The translations under genes were made by a program, and so were the position numbers. A stretch of 37,183 nt of DNA from Phycisphaerales bacterium (GTDB taxonomy: Bacteria; Planctomycetota; Phycisphaerae; Phycisphaerales; UBA1924). The stretch is taken from contig JALHNK010000017.1 in NCBI GenBank assembly GCA_022843565.1, positions 1 through 37,183 on the forward strand. The letters are read 5' to 3'. The notes under the pieces were generated by a model. It did not search any database, was not told the origin of the DNA, and saw nothing but the letters and a program-made list of their open reading frames with translations. Below are positions 25,438 through 37,183 of this stretch, piece after piece (within the stretch, counting starts at the first letter, position 1; every line of letters starts with the position of its first letter).

Positions 25438-25732
25438 GCAGCACCTTGCGTGACTTCAAGATCGCCTCGCGCCGGAAGGGATTGCGCAGTGAGTTCTGGC
25501 TTACCAGATCGACACGTCTCGCGAAGAGCCGCTCCAACTCGTCGCGCATCTCGATCCACTCGTCGATGCCCCAAACAACGCCGTCGTCAAAGTCGACAAG
25601 CACATCGACATCGCTAGAGGGACCGAAGTCCTCGCGCAGCACCGAGCCGAACACAGAGAACTCGCGAATCTTCCAGCGCGCACAGAATCCCGGCAGCGAT
25701 TCGAGCACCGGAGTGGGAATCTGTTCGGCCAT
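25427..25732 (-). CDS. MNT-type minimal nucleotidyltransferase
   Basis: A 101-residue protein with the nucleotidyltransferase core: REFSVFGSVLREDFGPSSDVDVLVDF gives the GS motif at 29-30 and the metal-binding Asp41/Asp43, with a third carboxylate at Asp75 (RRVDLVS). This is the MntA-like family, which AMPylates or otherwise nucleotidylates partner toxins in MNT-HEPN systems. The start is ATG 25732 (MAEQIPTPVLESLPG); TACCCT lies 9 nt upstream. It overlaps the following membrane-protein gene by 11 nt and lies 65 nt downstream of glmS, from which it is separated by a hairpin. The absence of HEPN is odd. Confidence 0.85.
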   Translation of the reverse strand: MAEQIPTPVLESLPGFCARWKIREFSVFGSVLREDFGPSSDVDVLVDFDDGVVWGIDEWIEMRDELERLFARRVDLVSQNSLRNPFRREAILKSRKVLHAA

Positions 25733-25760
25733 CTCGATCAAAGGGTAGAAGGTCTGAGGG

Positions 25761-25793
25761 CATCGAAGTCTCAGAGCAGACTTCGATGGCACG
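25761..25793 (-). repeat. GCTCTG-loop hairpin, third copy
   Basis: Perfect 11-bp stem CATCGAAGTCT / AGACTTCGATG with loop GCTCTG on the minus strand, preceded by CGTGC. It has the same flank and loop as the two hairpins at 17163-17252 but a different stem. It lies just after the glmS stop; no T tract follows, so it is not a standard terminator. Confidence 0.7.
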
Positions 25794-25797
25794 AGGC

Positions 25798-27627
25798 TCA
25801 CTCCACCGTCACACTCTTGGCCAGGTTGCGCGGCTTATCCACGTCATGCCCGCGTGCGACCGCGGCGTAGTACGCCATCAACTGCAACGGGATCACCGTC
25901 AGCATCGGGCTCAGCGGCTCGATCACATCGGGGATGTAGATCACGTCGTGGCAGTAGTTTTTGATGTGCTGATCGCCCTCGGTGGCCACCGCGATGACGT
26001 GCCCGCCGCGCGAGCGGACTTCCTGGATGTTGGACATGACCTTCTCGTACTGCTTGCCACGGTTGGCGATGAAGACCGCCGGCAGGCCCTCGTTGATGAG
26101 CGCGATCGGCCCGTGCTTCATCTCCGCCGCGGGCATGCCCTCTGCGTGGATGTACGAGATTTCTTTGAGCTTCAGCGCGCCTTCGAGCGCGGTCGGGTAG
26201 TTGTACCCGCGGCCCAGGAAAAGCCAGTTCTCACGCTCGATGTACCGCTCGGTGATCTTCTTGATGCGGTCGGCCTGGCCCAGGATGGTCTCGATCTTCT
26301 CCGGCAGCGCTTCCATGTGCTGCATGAACTTGGTGCAGTCATACGCCGACATCAGGCGGCGCCGCGCCATGAACAGGCCGAGCTGCGCCAGCGCGCAGAC
26401 CTGGCCGACGAACGCCTTCGTCGACGCGACGCCGATCTCCGGCCCGACGCGCAGGTACACGCCAGCGTCAGTCGTGCGAGCGATTGACGAGCCGACGACA
26501 TTGACCACGCCGAGAGCCAGCGCGCCGCGTTCTTTGGCTTCGTGCAGGGCCGCGAGCGTGTCGGCGGTCTCGCCGGACTGGCTGACTGCGACGACGACGG
26601 TGTTCTCTTCCACGATCGGGTTGCGATAGCGGAACTCGCTGGCGTACTCCCAGGTCGACGGCACCTTCGCGACGTCCTCAAAGAAATACCGCCCGATCAT
26701 CGCGGCGTGAAGCGCCGTGCCCTGCGCAGTGAACACCACGCGCTTGGCCTTGGTCATTTCCTTACCGAACGAGCCGATGCCGCCGAGGACGACGCGCCCC
26801 TCGCGGGTGTCCAATCGGCCGGACATGCAGGCCCGAAGCGCCTTGGGCTGCTCGAAGATCTCCTTGAGCATGAAGTGCGAGTACTCGCCCAGTTCGATCT
26901 GCTCAAGGTCGATCTCAAGCTGCGAGATCTTCGGCGTCACCACGGTGTTGTGGATGTCCGTGGTGTGGAAGCCGCTGGGCGTGATCTTCACGACGTTGTA
27001 ATCATCGAGCATGAACGCCTGGCTGGTGTGCGCGATGATCGCCGCGGCGTCCGACGCCACGACGTACTCGCCATTGCCCACGCCAACCAGCAGCGGCGAG
27101 CCCTTGCGCGCGACCACCAGCGTGTCCGGCTCCTTCTCGCACATCACGCAGATCGCGTACGCGCCGGTGACCTCACGCAGCGCGGCTTGCACCGCCTTCT
27201 CCAAGTCACCCTCGTACAGCTCGCTGATGAGCATCGAGATCACTTCGGTGTCGGTCTCGCTGGTGAAGACGTGGCCCTTCTCCTGGAGATAGGTCTTCAG
27301 CGCCGCGTAGTTTTCGATGATGCCGTTGTGCACGACGACGAGGCCGTGACGGTCGTCCTTGTGCGGATGGGCGTTGAGCTCGGTGACGCCGCCGTGGGTG
27401 GCCCAGCGGGTGTGGCAGACGCCGATGGTGCCGTCGAAGCCGCCCTCTTGCTCAAGGCGCTCTTCAAGCATGGCGACGCGCCCGACGGAGCGGGCGAGCT
27501 TGAGCTTGCCGTTGACGAGCATGGCGAGGCCGGCGGAGTCGTAGCCGCGGTACTCGAGGCGCTTGAGGCCCTCGATGAGGATGGACTTGGACTTGCGATG
27601 ACCGAGGTAGCCGACGATGCCGCACAT
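25798..27627 (-). CDS. glmS: Glutamine--fructose-6-phosphate aminotransferase (isomerizing)
   Basis: Makes glucosamine-6-phosphate from fructose-6-phosphate and glutamine, the first step to UDP-GlcNAc for peptidoglycan or glycans. 609 residues, normal length. The N-terminal glutaminase begins MCGIVGYLG with catalytic Cys2, then RLEYRGYDSAGLA and HTRWATHG. Two SIS domains follow, with VSQSGETADTLAAL and, in the second, LGRGYNYPTALEGALKLKEISYIHAEG. It ends in KPRNLAKSVTVE, the conserved family C-terminus. The start is fixed by Cys2, with AAGGAACCTCCT ahead as ribosome site. The longer open frame upstream is spurious. No glmS ribozyme is evident. Confidence 0.97.
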   Translation of the reverse strand: MCGIVGYLGHRKSKSILIEGLKRLEYRGYDSAGLAMLVNGKLKLARSVGRVAMLEERLEQEGGFDGTIGVCHTRWATHGGVTELNAHPHKDDRHGLVVVHNGIIENYAALKTYLQEKGHVFTSETDTEVISMLISELYEGDLEKAVQAALREVTGAYAICVMCEKEPDTLVVARKGSPLLVGVGNGEYVVASDAAAIIAHTSQAFMLDDYNVVKITPSGFHTTDIHNTVVTPKISQLEIDLEQIELGEYSHFMLKEIFEQPKALRACMSGRLDTREGRVVLGGIGSFGKEMTKAKRVVFTAQGTALHAAMIGRYFFEDVAKVPSTWEYASEFRYRNPIVEENTVVVAVSQSGETADTLAALHEAKERGALALGVVNVVGSSIARTTDAGVYLRVGPEIGVASTKAFVGQVCALAQLGLFMARRRLMSAYDCTKFMQHMEALPEKIETILGQADRIKKITERYIERENWLFLGRGYNYPTALEGALKLKEISYIHAEGMPAAEMKHGPIALINEGLPAVFIANRGKQYEKVMSNIQEVRSRGGHVIAVATEGDQHIKNYCHDVIYIPDVIEPLSPMLTVIPLQLMAYYAAVARGHDVDKPRNLAKSVTVE

Positions 27628-27984
27628 AGGAGGTTCCTTGATGGCCAAAGAGGCCAAGAGTGAGCGAAAAGCAGGGGAGCGGAGCGGGACGGATGCCAGG
27701 GGATGCGAGCGGCGGGAGATGACCCGGGCAATCCCCGGCGCGAGGCAGAGCAGAACTAGAGACGATCCAACGAACCGACAGTTCGATTCTATCGGCAGGA
27801 ATTGCAATGCAACGGAGCGTGTGGGCGCCGGAGCGTGTTTCAGTTCGTGCGATCGGGTAGGTTCTATAACCTTGAGCTCTGTGGGGCAGACGTCCCGACT
27901 GCCTCTCGCCGACTCCCGACACCGGAACACACCAACCACCCCGCACTGGCGCGGCGGCACCCGCGAGCCGACTATCGTGTGCCG
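27628..27984. other. Divergent region between glmS and the glycosyltransferase gene
   Basis: Should hold the glmS promoter; I found no convincing pair. It contains a diverged GGGGCAGACGTC / CGACTGCC palindrome (27884-27903, related to 9607-9627) and iterated GCCGACTCCCGAC words. The TATCGT box of the next gene is at its right end. No gene was seen. Confidence 0.4.
27973..27978 (+). promoter_or_regulatory. Leaderless -10 box, glycosyltransferase gene
   Basis: TATCGT lies 6 nt before ATG 27985; no ribosome site is present. Confidence 0.45.
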
Positions 27985-29139
27985 ATGCGCGTCGTGTACT
28001 ACTGCGTCAACCTGGATTCCCGGTTCGGCGGCCCGCCGAAGACGACGATCGACCTCGCCGTCGGCATGGCGAACGCCGGACACGAGGTTGTGCTGATGAC
28101 CGCGGAGGTCGGCGACGCGAAGATTCCAGCCATTAACGGGGCGAATCGCGGGAGCCTGCGGGTGGCGGTGACGCCGGGGCCGCGTTTGCCGGCCGCGACG
28201 TTGATGCCCGGCGACGCCGCGAAGCACGACCCCCATCTTCAGGGTGCTGATGCCTTGCACTTGATCGGCGTCTTCGATGGCACGCCTATCCAGCTCTCAT
28301 CGCGGGCGCGCCGTTTGGGCGTGCCGTACCACGTGTCGCTGGCGGGCATGCTCGATGATGACTGCTTCACCCGAAAAGCGTGGAAAAAGCGGCTGTTCAT
28401 GAGCTTGGTGGGCAAGCGATGGCTCGCCGGCGCACGGGCGATTCACTGCACCGCGGAGGAAGAACTCCGCCAATCGTGCCGCTTCTTTGACAAGCGGCTG
28501 GGCGTCGTGATCCCGAACTTCGTGGACATTGGGCCGTTTGTGACCGAGCCCGATCCAGCGATCGCGGCGGAGCGGTTCGCGTTCTTGCGGTCGCAGACGC
28601 CGGTGATCGTGTTTCTTGGAAGGCTGCACCGGATCAAGAACTTGGAGTTGCTCATCGACGCGGCGGGAGTGCTGCGGCGGCGGGGGGTGGATCTGGCGGT
28701 GGCGCTGGCGGGACCGGGTGAGGAGGCGTACATCGCGGAGCTGAAGAGCCGCGCGGTGGCGGCGGGCGTCGGCGATCGGTTGCTCTTCACCGGGCTGGTC
28801 TCGGGGGATGTGAAGTTGTCGTTGCTTCGTGCGGCGAGGGTGTTTGCGATGCCCAGTCTTCACGAGAACTTCGGGATCGCGATGGTCGAGGCGATGCTGG
28901 CGGGGACGCCGGCGGTGCTGACCAGGGGCGTGAAGATTTGGCGCGAACTGGAATCCAGCGGCGGCGCGAGCGTCACGGGCGAGACGCCCGAGGCGTTTGC
29001 CGACGGGCTGGAGGGGTATCTGCGTGATGGGGCGATGGCGCGGAGCGCCGGCGGGCTGGCGAGGCGGTGGGCGCTGGAGTTTTTGGAGCCGCGCCGGGTG
29101 ATCGAGCAGTTTGAGGCGATGTACGCGCGACGCGGGTGA
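27985..29139 (+). CDS. GT4-family glycosyltransferase
   Basis: A 384-residue GT-B enzyme that moves a sugar from a nucleotide-sugar to a lipid- or glycan-linked acceptor. The N-terminal half has GGPPKTTIDLAVGMANAGHEVVLMT (acceptor side). The C-terminal half is the Glycos_transf_1 domain: VIVFLGRLHRIKNLELLIDA, LAVALAGPGEEAYI, VGDRLLFTGLVSGD. The EX7E motif is at Glu294/Glu302 in HENFGIAMVEAMLAGTPAV. No signal or membrane segment. The start at 27985 is chosen because of the TATCGT box and because upstream sequence is repeat-like. Followed by carB and a carbamoyltransferase on the same strand, suggesting glycan decoration; donor and acceptor cannot be read. Confidence 0.9.
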   Translation: MRVVYYCVNLDSRFGGPPKTTIDLAVGMANAGHEVVLMTAEVGDAKIPAINGANRGSLRVAVTPGPRLPAATLMPGDAAKHDPHLQGADALHLIGVFDGTPIQLSSRARRLGVPYHVSLAGMLDDDCFTRKAWKKRLFMSLVGKRWLAGARAIHCTAEEELRQSCRFFDKRLGVVIPNFVDIGPFVTEPDPAIAAERFAFLRSQTPVIVFLGRLHRIKNLELLIDAAGVLRRRGVDLAVALAGPGEEAYIAELKSRAVAAGVGDRLLFTGLVSGDVKLSLLRAARVFAMPSLHENFGIAMVEAMLAGTPAVLTRGVKIWRELESSGGASVTGETPEAFADGLEGYLRDGAMARSAGGLARRWALEFLEPRRVIEQFEAMYARRG

Positions 29140-29280
29140 GTTGAAGTCGGAGCGCGGGCGCGAGCGCGGATCGCGACTACTATCGGCCCGAGCGATCCGA
29201 ATCGGGCATTGGTTCTCGGGGGGTTGGGGGATCGTGAACGTGGAGTGGCGGCCAACTCATCCTGGACGAGACGATCCCTC

Positions 29281-32892
<3,612 letters not shown>

Positions 32893-33149
32893 CCGCAGAT
32901 CGCAGAAGATCGCTGGGAGATCGGCCAATGGCGGGCGTGAAACCGCGTTTGGCGCTGGTGTAGCGTCGATTCCCGGTCGATTGTGGTTTGTAAACGGCTT
33001 GTCAAAGGTGGGGGGGAGCCGCGCGTGGGGATGCCAGGAACGCGCGGGCCAGCTATTGTCTCTGTTTCCCATTTTGACCTGGCCCCCCCTCACGGAGCGG
33101 GCACAGACCCAGACCTGACCCGGCACGACGCCTTGTGGAGCACGACTCA

Positions 33150-34961
33150 ATGGAACCACTGATCCTTGGCTTGAACTCGACGCACCCGGACGCGGCGGCG
33201 TTTTTGGCGAACAAGAACGGCGTGATCGCGGCCATCGCCGAGGAGCGGATCAACCGCGTGAAGCACTACGGCGGGTTCCCGCGCGAGGCGATCCTTGAGG
33301 TGCTGCGGATGGCCGGGGCCTCGATGGCGGACGTCACGGACATCGCGTACGCCAGAAACCCGAAGGCGAACCTTGGCGCGAAGCTGGCGTTCATGGCCAA
33401 GAACCCCGCGGTGGGTATCTCGATGGCATCGTTCCGCTTCTCGATGCACAAGAAGGTCAAGGGCGTCTCCCTGGCCGAGCAGCTCGGCGTGCCCGAGTCG
33501 CACGTGAAGGCCAAGGTCCACAACATCGAGCATCACCTGACGCACGTCGCGTCGGCGTACCACTGGTCGGGCTTTGAGCGCGCGGTGGCGGTGACGATCG
33601 ACGGTGCCGGCGACTTCTGCACTGCGATGATGGCCAAGTGCGAGGGGAGCAAGATCGAGGTTTTGCAGCGGTCGCACCCGCCGCACTCGCTGGGCGTGTT
33701 CTACTCGTCGATGTGCTCGTACATCGGGTTTGATCGCTACGGCGAGGAGTACAAGGTCATGGGCCTTGGCGCCTATGGCAAGGACACCTATAGCGAGCAG
33801 ATGAAGAAGCTCTGCTGGTACGACCCGGAGAAGGGCATCCGCCTGAACGGCGAGTACTTTGACTGGTACAAGAAGATGCTGGACCGCGACGCCGAAGAGG
33901 CGGCGCTGACCAACGAGGCCGGCGAGCTGAAGGCGCCGAACTTCTACAACCAGAAGATCGTCGAGATGTTCGGCCCGGCGCGCAACCGCAAGGACCCGCT
34001 CACGGAGCGAGAGCACGACTTCGCGGCGTCGATCCAGGCGCACTTTGAGCGTGTGTACATCGACATGGTGCGCGACGCCGTCAAGAAGACCGGCTGCCGC
34101 GATCTGGTGATGGCCGGTGGTTGTGCGCTCAACGGCGTGGCCAACGGCAAGCTCGTGATGCAGGGCGTGATCGATCGCATCTACATTCACCCGGCGGCGG
34201 GCGATGACGGCACGGCGGCGGGCGCGGCGCTCTATGTGCTGCACAACGAGCTGGGCATCCCGCGCACCGGCGAGGTCGGGCACGCGTACTGGGGCTCGGA
34301 ATGGACGGACGACCAGATCGCGACGGACATCGCGGCCAACACCAAGGGGCTGAAGTTCACCAAGATGTCGCGTGAGGACTTGATGCGCACCGCGGTCGAG
34401 TCGCTGTGCCGCGGCAAGATCATGGGCTGGTTCCAGGGTCGTGAGGAATGGGGCCCGCGAGCGCTGGGCAACCGCTCGATCATCTGCAACCCGAGCTGGC
34501 CGAACATGAAGGCGATCCTCAACGCGCGAATCAAGAACCGCGAGCCGTTCCGGCCGTTTGCGCCGGCGGTGCTGTTTGATCGCCTGGGCGAGCTCTACGA
34601 GGGCGCGCACGAGGTGCCGTTCATGAACATCGTCTATAAGACGCGCCCGGAGTGGCGTGAGCGGCTGTCGGCGGTGAATCACCTGGATGACACCGGTCGT
34701 GTGCAGACTGTGAAGCGCTCGCAGAACGAGATGTACTACGACCTGATCAAGAACTTCAGCGACAAGACCGGCGTGCCGGTGCTGCTGAACACGTCGTTCA
34801 ACGAGAACGAGCCGGTCGTGCATACGCCGGCGCAGGCGATTTCGTGCTTCGCTCGTACGAAGATGGACTGCCTGGCGGTCGGCTCGTACTGGTGCGAGAA
34901 GCCCGAGGAGCTCGCGGCGAAGGCCGAGGTGATCTCGGCGGAGTTCAGCAAGACGAAGTAA
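33150..34961 (+). CDS. O-carbamoyltransferase, NodU/CmcH/TobZ family
   Basis: Transfers the carbamoyl group of carbamoyl phosphate, through carbamoyl-AMP, to a hydroxyl of a sugar or other acceptor. 603 residues, full length. The N-terminal Kae1-like domain has NSTHPDAAAFL, EERINRVKHYGGFP, and HHLTHVASAYHWSGF followed by IDGAGD. His128, His132 and Asp151 match in spacing the metal ligands described for TobZ, and GDDGTAAGAA carries the later Asp. The C-terminal YrdC-like domain has GREEWGPRALGNRSI and NREPFRPFAPAV. ATG 33150 follows GGAG at 33137; GTG 33135 is less likely. A TATTGT box is at 33054-33059. Lying behind carB and a glycosyltransferase, it probably carbamoylates a surface glycan. 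Confidence 0.93.
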   Translation: MEPLILGLNSTHPDAAAFLANKNGVIAAIAEERINRVKHYGGFPREAILEVLRMAGASMADVTDIAYARNPKANLGAKLAFMAKNPAVGISMASFRFSMHKKVKGVSLAEQLGVPESHVKAKVHNIEHHLTHVASAYHWSGFERAVAVTIDGAGDFCTAMMAKCEGSKIEVLQRSHPPHSLGVFYSSMCSYIGFDRYGEEYKVMGLGAYGKDTYSEQMKKLCWYDPEKGIRLNGEYFDWYKKMLDRDAEEAALTNEAGELKAPNFYNQKIVEMFGPARNRKDPLTEREHDFAASIQAHFERVYIDMVRDAVKKTGCRDLVMAGGCALNGVANGKLVMQGVIDRIYIHPAAGDDGTAAGAALYVLHNELGIPRTGEVGHAYWGSEWTDDQIATDIAANTKGLKFTKMSREDLMRTAVESLCRGKIMGWFQGREEWGPRALGNRSIICNPSWPNMKAILNARIKNREPFRPFAPAVLFDRLGELYEGAHEVPFMNIVYKTRPEWRERLSAVNHLDDTGRVQTVKRSQNEMYYDLIKNFSDKTGVPVLLNTSFNENEPVVHTPAQAISCFARTKMDCLAVGSYWCEKPEELAAKAEVISAEFSKTK

Positions 34962-34964
34962 GTC

Positions 34965-35014
34965 GAACGTGAACGTGAAACGAAGCGCCGCGGACGTGGG
35001 TCTGCGGCGTTTTT
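34965..35014 (+). terminator. Intrinsic terminator with GAACGT array, carbamoyltransferase gene
   Basis: Directly after the stop come two GAACGT words and GAAACGAAG (34965-34985). A 9-bp stem follows, CGCCGCGGA / TCTGCGGCG (34986-34994, 35001-35009, one G-U), then TTTTT. Confidence 0.88.
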
Positions 35015-35032
35015 CTTGATGGTTTGTGGTTT

Positions 35033-35063
35033 GTGGTGGCCCGCCTTTCCAAGGCGGGCGTTG
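35033..35063 (+). repeat. REP-like palindrome, GTGGTGGCCCG family, copy 2
   Basis: Perfect 9-bp stem GCCCGCCTT / AAGGCGGGC (35039-35047, 35051-35059), loop TCC, preceded by GTGGTG and followed by GTTGG. Same flank, loop and layout as 128-164 on the other strand. Confidence 0.6.
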
Positions 35064-35142
35064 GACAGATTGCGAGCGAAGTTCGGCACCGAGTTTCCGC
35101 GCGATTCATTCAGTCGGCGCTCGCATTCCCTGAATGGGGCGG

Positions 35143-35148
35143 TATGCT
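35143..35148 (+). promoter_or_regulatory. Leaderless -10 box
   Basis: TATGCT lies 6 nt before ATG 35155, deciding that start over the longer frame. Confidence 0.45.
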
Positions 35149-35154
35149 GTCGCG

Positions 35155-35934
35155 ATGAGCGATCAGAGGCCAGGAAAAGGGCAGCCGCAGCCGCAATCGC
35201 AATCGCAATCGCAACCACGACCGCAGGCGCGGCCGCAGACGCCGCCGGCGGCGGGCTGTCCGGGGTGTGGTAAGTCGCTTCGCGCCGACGCGGTGATCTG
35301 CATCGAATGCGGCTTTGACAAGCGCAAGGGCCTGCAGCGCGGCACCGGGATCGGCGCGGGCAAAGTCCAGAGCGGCTCGACGACGTGCTCATCGTGCGGG
35401 TACTCGATGGTCGGGCTGAAGACGCGGGTGTGTCCCGAGTGCGGCGTTGAGAACAAGCCCAAGTCGTGGAAGGACTACTCAAAGGTCGAGAGTGCGCGAG
35501 TCGTGCGGCGGGCGTACATGGTGCCGGCGGTGATGCTGGGGGCGGGGGTTGGCGTGATCTCGATCGCGTTCGCGGTGACCGGGCACGCGGAGCTGATTCC
35601 GAACTTCCTCGTGGCGCTGGCGGTGTCGACGGCGCTGGGTGTGTTGGCGTTCTTCATGATGTGCGCGACATGGATCGGCTTTGATGCGCCAACGCACCTG
35701 ACGGCGCTGCGTCTGAGCGGCATCGAAGCGGCTGCGACGGCTGTGTGGCTCGTGATGGTGCTGCTGGTGCCGTGGTTCCTGGTGTGGGGATTGGTGATCT
35801 GGCTCGGGACGTTGATCGTCACGGCGCACCTGCTCGAGATCGAGCTTGCCGAAGCGTTTGTGCTCGGGGTGATCAAGTTTGTGTTGCGGCTCGGGCTCGC
35901 GTTCGCGGGAGTTTCGTTCGCGGTCGGCAGTTGA
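35155..35934 (+). CDS. Double zinc-ribbon membrane protein
   Basis: A 259-residue protein of unknown role. The N-terminus is a low-complexity Gln/Pro/Ser tract (QPQPQSQSQSQPRPQ) encoded by six-base CAGCCG/CAATCG repeats. Two zinc ribbons follow: CPGCGKSLRADAVICIECG and CSSCGYSMVGLKTRVCPECG. About four membrane helices make up the second half (AYMVPAVMLGAGVGVISIAF, NFLVALAVSTALGVLAFFMM, TAVWLVMVLLVPWFLVWGLV, FVLRLGLAFAGVSFAVG). This layout, cytosolic ribbons before a small membrane domain, recurs in planctomycetes and parallels the protein at 17871-18839. TATGCT 6 nt before the ATG sets the start. Confidence 0.8.
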   Translation: MSDQRPGKGQPQPQSQSQSQPRPQARPQTPPAAGCPGCGKSLRADAVICIECGFDKRKGLQRGTGIGAGKVQSGSTTCSSCGYSMVGLKTRVCPECGVENKPKSWKDYSKVESARVVRRAYMVPAVMLGAGVGVISIAFAVTGHAELIPNFLVALAVSTALGVLAFFMMCATWIGFDAPTHLTALRLSGIEAAATAVWLVMVLLVPWFLVWGLVIWLGTLIVTAHLLEIELAEAFVLGVIKFVLRLGLAFAGVSFAVGS

Positions 35935-35980
35935 CTGGCCTCCGAGCTTGCGCGGCGGTGCCGCTCAGCGTCCGGGCTGC

Positions 35981-37057
35981 TCATTGCGCCCGCGGCTTGA
36001 AGTCCGGGCTCGCGTCGCGGAGCTCGTTGAAGAGGCGCGATTGCTCGGGCGTGAGCGTCTTGGGAATCACGATGGTGAGCTCGGCGTAGAGGTCGCCCTG
36101 GCCGGAGGTGGCTGTGGGGGTGGGGCGTTTGGCGAAGCCGCGCTCGCGGAGGCGAAGGCGTTGTCCGGAGGATGAGCCTGCGGGGATGCCGAGGGTGACG
36201 GTGCCTTCGAGCGTGGGGACATCGACCTTTGCGCCGAGGGCCGCTTCCCAGGGTGCCAGGAGCACGGGCGTGATCAGGTCGGGCGTTGGACGACCGGCGT
36301 CGTCGAGGCGGAAGGTGAACTTCGGGTCTGGCATGATGCGGACGCGCACGAGCAGATCGCCGGGGCCGCCCTGGCCGGGGTGCCCCTGGCCGGCGAGGCG
36401 GAGGACGCTGTTGTCGAGCGTGCCGGGCGGGATGCGGACTTCCAGAGATGAGACGCCGGCGCCGTCGCGTGTGAGGGTGAAGGTGCGCACCGTGCCGCGG
36501 TGGGCGTCGATGAGCGGGATGGTGACGCTGGCTTCGAGGTTGGCGCCCTTTGGCAGCGCCGACGCGGCGGCGCGGAAGCCTCGTGAGAAGGCGTCTTCGT
36601 CGGGGGAGGCCTGCTCGCTCTGGCGGCGAGTGCCGGCTTGGCCGAAGAGCTCGTCGAACATGTCGGCGTAGTTGGCGCCGGAGGGTTGGCCGCCGAAGGA
36701 AGAGAAGTCGGAGGAGTCTGGCGCGCCGAAGCCGGAGGTTGGGCGCGATGAAGCGCGGCCGGAGCGCCCGGAGCGGCCGGCTCGCCGTTGGGATCGAGCC
36801 GCGGCTTCGTCGGGGTTCACGCCTGCGGACTGCGCGGCTTTCCAATCGCTGCCGTATTGGTCGTAGAGCTTGCGGCGCTGCGGGTCTTTGAGCGTGTCGT
36901 AGGCCTCGTTGACCTGCTTGAAGCGGGCGTCGGCGCCGGGCTCTTTGCTGACATCGGGGTGATACTTGCGAGCGAGCAGGCGGAAGGCGCGCTGGATCTC
37001 CTCGGCACTGGCGGTGCGGCTGACTCCGAGAACGTCGTATTAGTCCTGGGGCTACAT
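35981..37057 (-). pseudogene. DnaJ/CbpA-type J protein with two in-frame stops after its ATG
   Basis: Hsp70 co-chaperone of the zinc-finger-free (CbpA/DnaJB) class. From ATG 37057 the frame reads M-stop-PQD-stop-YDVLGVSRTAS. Stops are TAG at 37054-37052 and TAA at 37042-37040. After that an intact J domain follows with KYHPDV (HPD motif), then FKQVNEAYDTLKDPQRRKLYDQYG, a Gly/Ser-rich linker and the two beta-sandwich domains (VTIPLIDAHRGTVRTF, VRIPPGT, GDLLVRVRI, VPTLEGTVTLGIPAG). Single C-to-A reversions would give MSPQDYYDVLG, the normal family start. The next usable in-frame start (GTG 36820) lacks the J domain. It is either a recent nonsense allele or a sequence error; the rest shows no decay. 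Confidence 0.8.
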
Positions 37058-37183
37058 GTGGGCGTGGGGCGGCGGGGAGGCGTGGCGCTTGGCGGTGTTC
37101 TTCGCAACAGAACACAATAGCGGGGCGGGGCCGATGCGCGGCGGCGCGATGCGTGGACCGTGGATCGTGGAGCTTCATGCGAT
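37058..37183 (-). promoter_or_regulatory. Upstream region of the J-protein gene
   Basis: TATTGT on the minus strand (37119-37114) could be the -10 of the J-protein gene, about 57 nt before its ATG; no clear -35. Beyond it, 37138-37176 iterates GTGGACCGTGGATCGTGG-like words. Confidence 0.3.

Noticed and set aside
27628-27790. glmS ribozyme or other riboswitch upstream of glmS
   Set aside because: I could not find the conserved core or pseudoknot pattern; the ribozyme is known mainly from Firmicutes and relatives.
27628-28260. N-terminal extension of glmS
   Set aside because: GlmS must expose Cys2 after the initiator Met; MCGIVGYLG at 27627 with a good ribosome site is the start, and the extension overlaps the glycosyltransferase gene.
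37040-37054. Stop-codon reassignment explaining the J-protein stops
   Set aside because: Other genes in the window end normally at TAG (rseP), TAA (carB, atpD) and TGA (pheT, glycosyltransferase), so neither TAG nor TAA is recoded.

Overview
The window reads as chromosomal DNA of a GC-rich planctomycete, most probably class Phycisphaerae. I infer this from two PEP-CTERM proteins with short Arg-rich tails, a protein ending in two NNGVTEGDYN dockerin-like repeats, a DUF3467 protein, several small membrane proteins with CPxC...CPECG zinc ribbons, and many short intergenic palindromes. No transposase, integrase, phage gene, rRNA or CRISPR array was seen.

Layout. 1-2.5 kb: an unusually long RseP-type intramembrane protease. 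2.9-5.7 kb: a secreted protein with C-terminal dockerin-like repeats, tRNA-Leu(CAA), a PEP-CTERM protein and DUF3467. 5.9-11.9 kb: a SOUL-type lipoprotein, diverging from a YyaL/DUF255 protein fused to a DsbD-alpha-like domain, then pheT. 12.0-16.5 kb: a lamin-tail PEP-CTERM protein, a two-domain M16 peptidase and a small conserved protein. 16.6-20.5 kb: zinc-ribbon hypotheticals, a DUF3303 protein and an atpD that stands apart from any atp operon. 21-25.8 kb (mostly minus strand): a PD-(D/E)XK nuclease, a lipoprotein, an FkbM-type methyltransferase, a peroxiredoxin, a four-helix membrane protein overlapping an MNT-type nucleotidyltransferase, then glmS to 27.6 kb. 28-35 kb (plus strand): GT4 glycosyltransferase, carB and a NodU/TobZ-type carbamoyltransferase. 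35-37 kb: a zinc-ribbon membrane protein and a DnaJ/CbpA gene with two in-frame stop codons just after its ATG.

How the genes fit together. Most are housekeeping or envelope genes. The clearest local theme is cell-surface glycan chemistry: glmS makes glucosamine-6-phosphate, the GT4 enzyme transfers sugars, carB makes carbamoyl phosphate and the next gene uses it for O-carbamoylation. RseP, M16, the YyaL-DsbD fusion, the SOUL lipoprotein, the peroxiredoxin and the J protein are envelope or stress functions.

The most unusual signals are not protein families. (1) At least nine genes carry a TANNNT box 5-8 nt before the start codon with no Shine-Dalgarno sequence, the signature of leaderless transcripts; this also settles several start codons. 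(2) A hairpin family occurs three times with conserved flank CGTGCCA and loop GCTCTG/GCTTTG but different, fully complementary stems. (3) A second palindrome family (GTGGTGGCCCG) occurs twice. (4) Several intergenic regions hold inverted pairs of arrays built from iterated short words (GAACGT, CAAAGCAG, CAGTGGT). (5) Terminator tails repeatedly contain TTCGTT. All calls come from reading the sequence; no database search was run.
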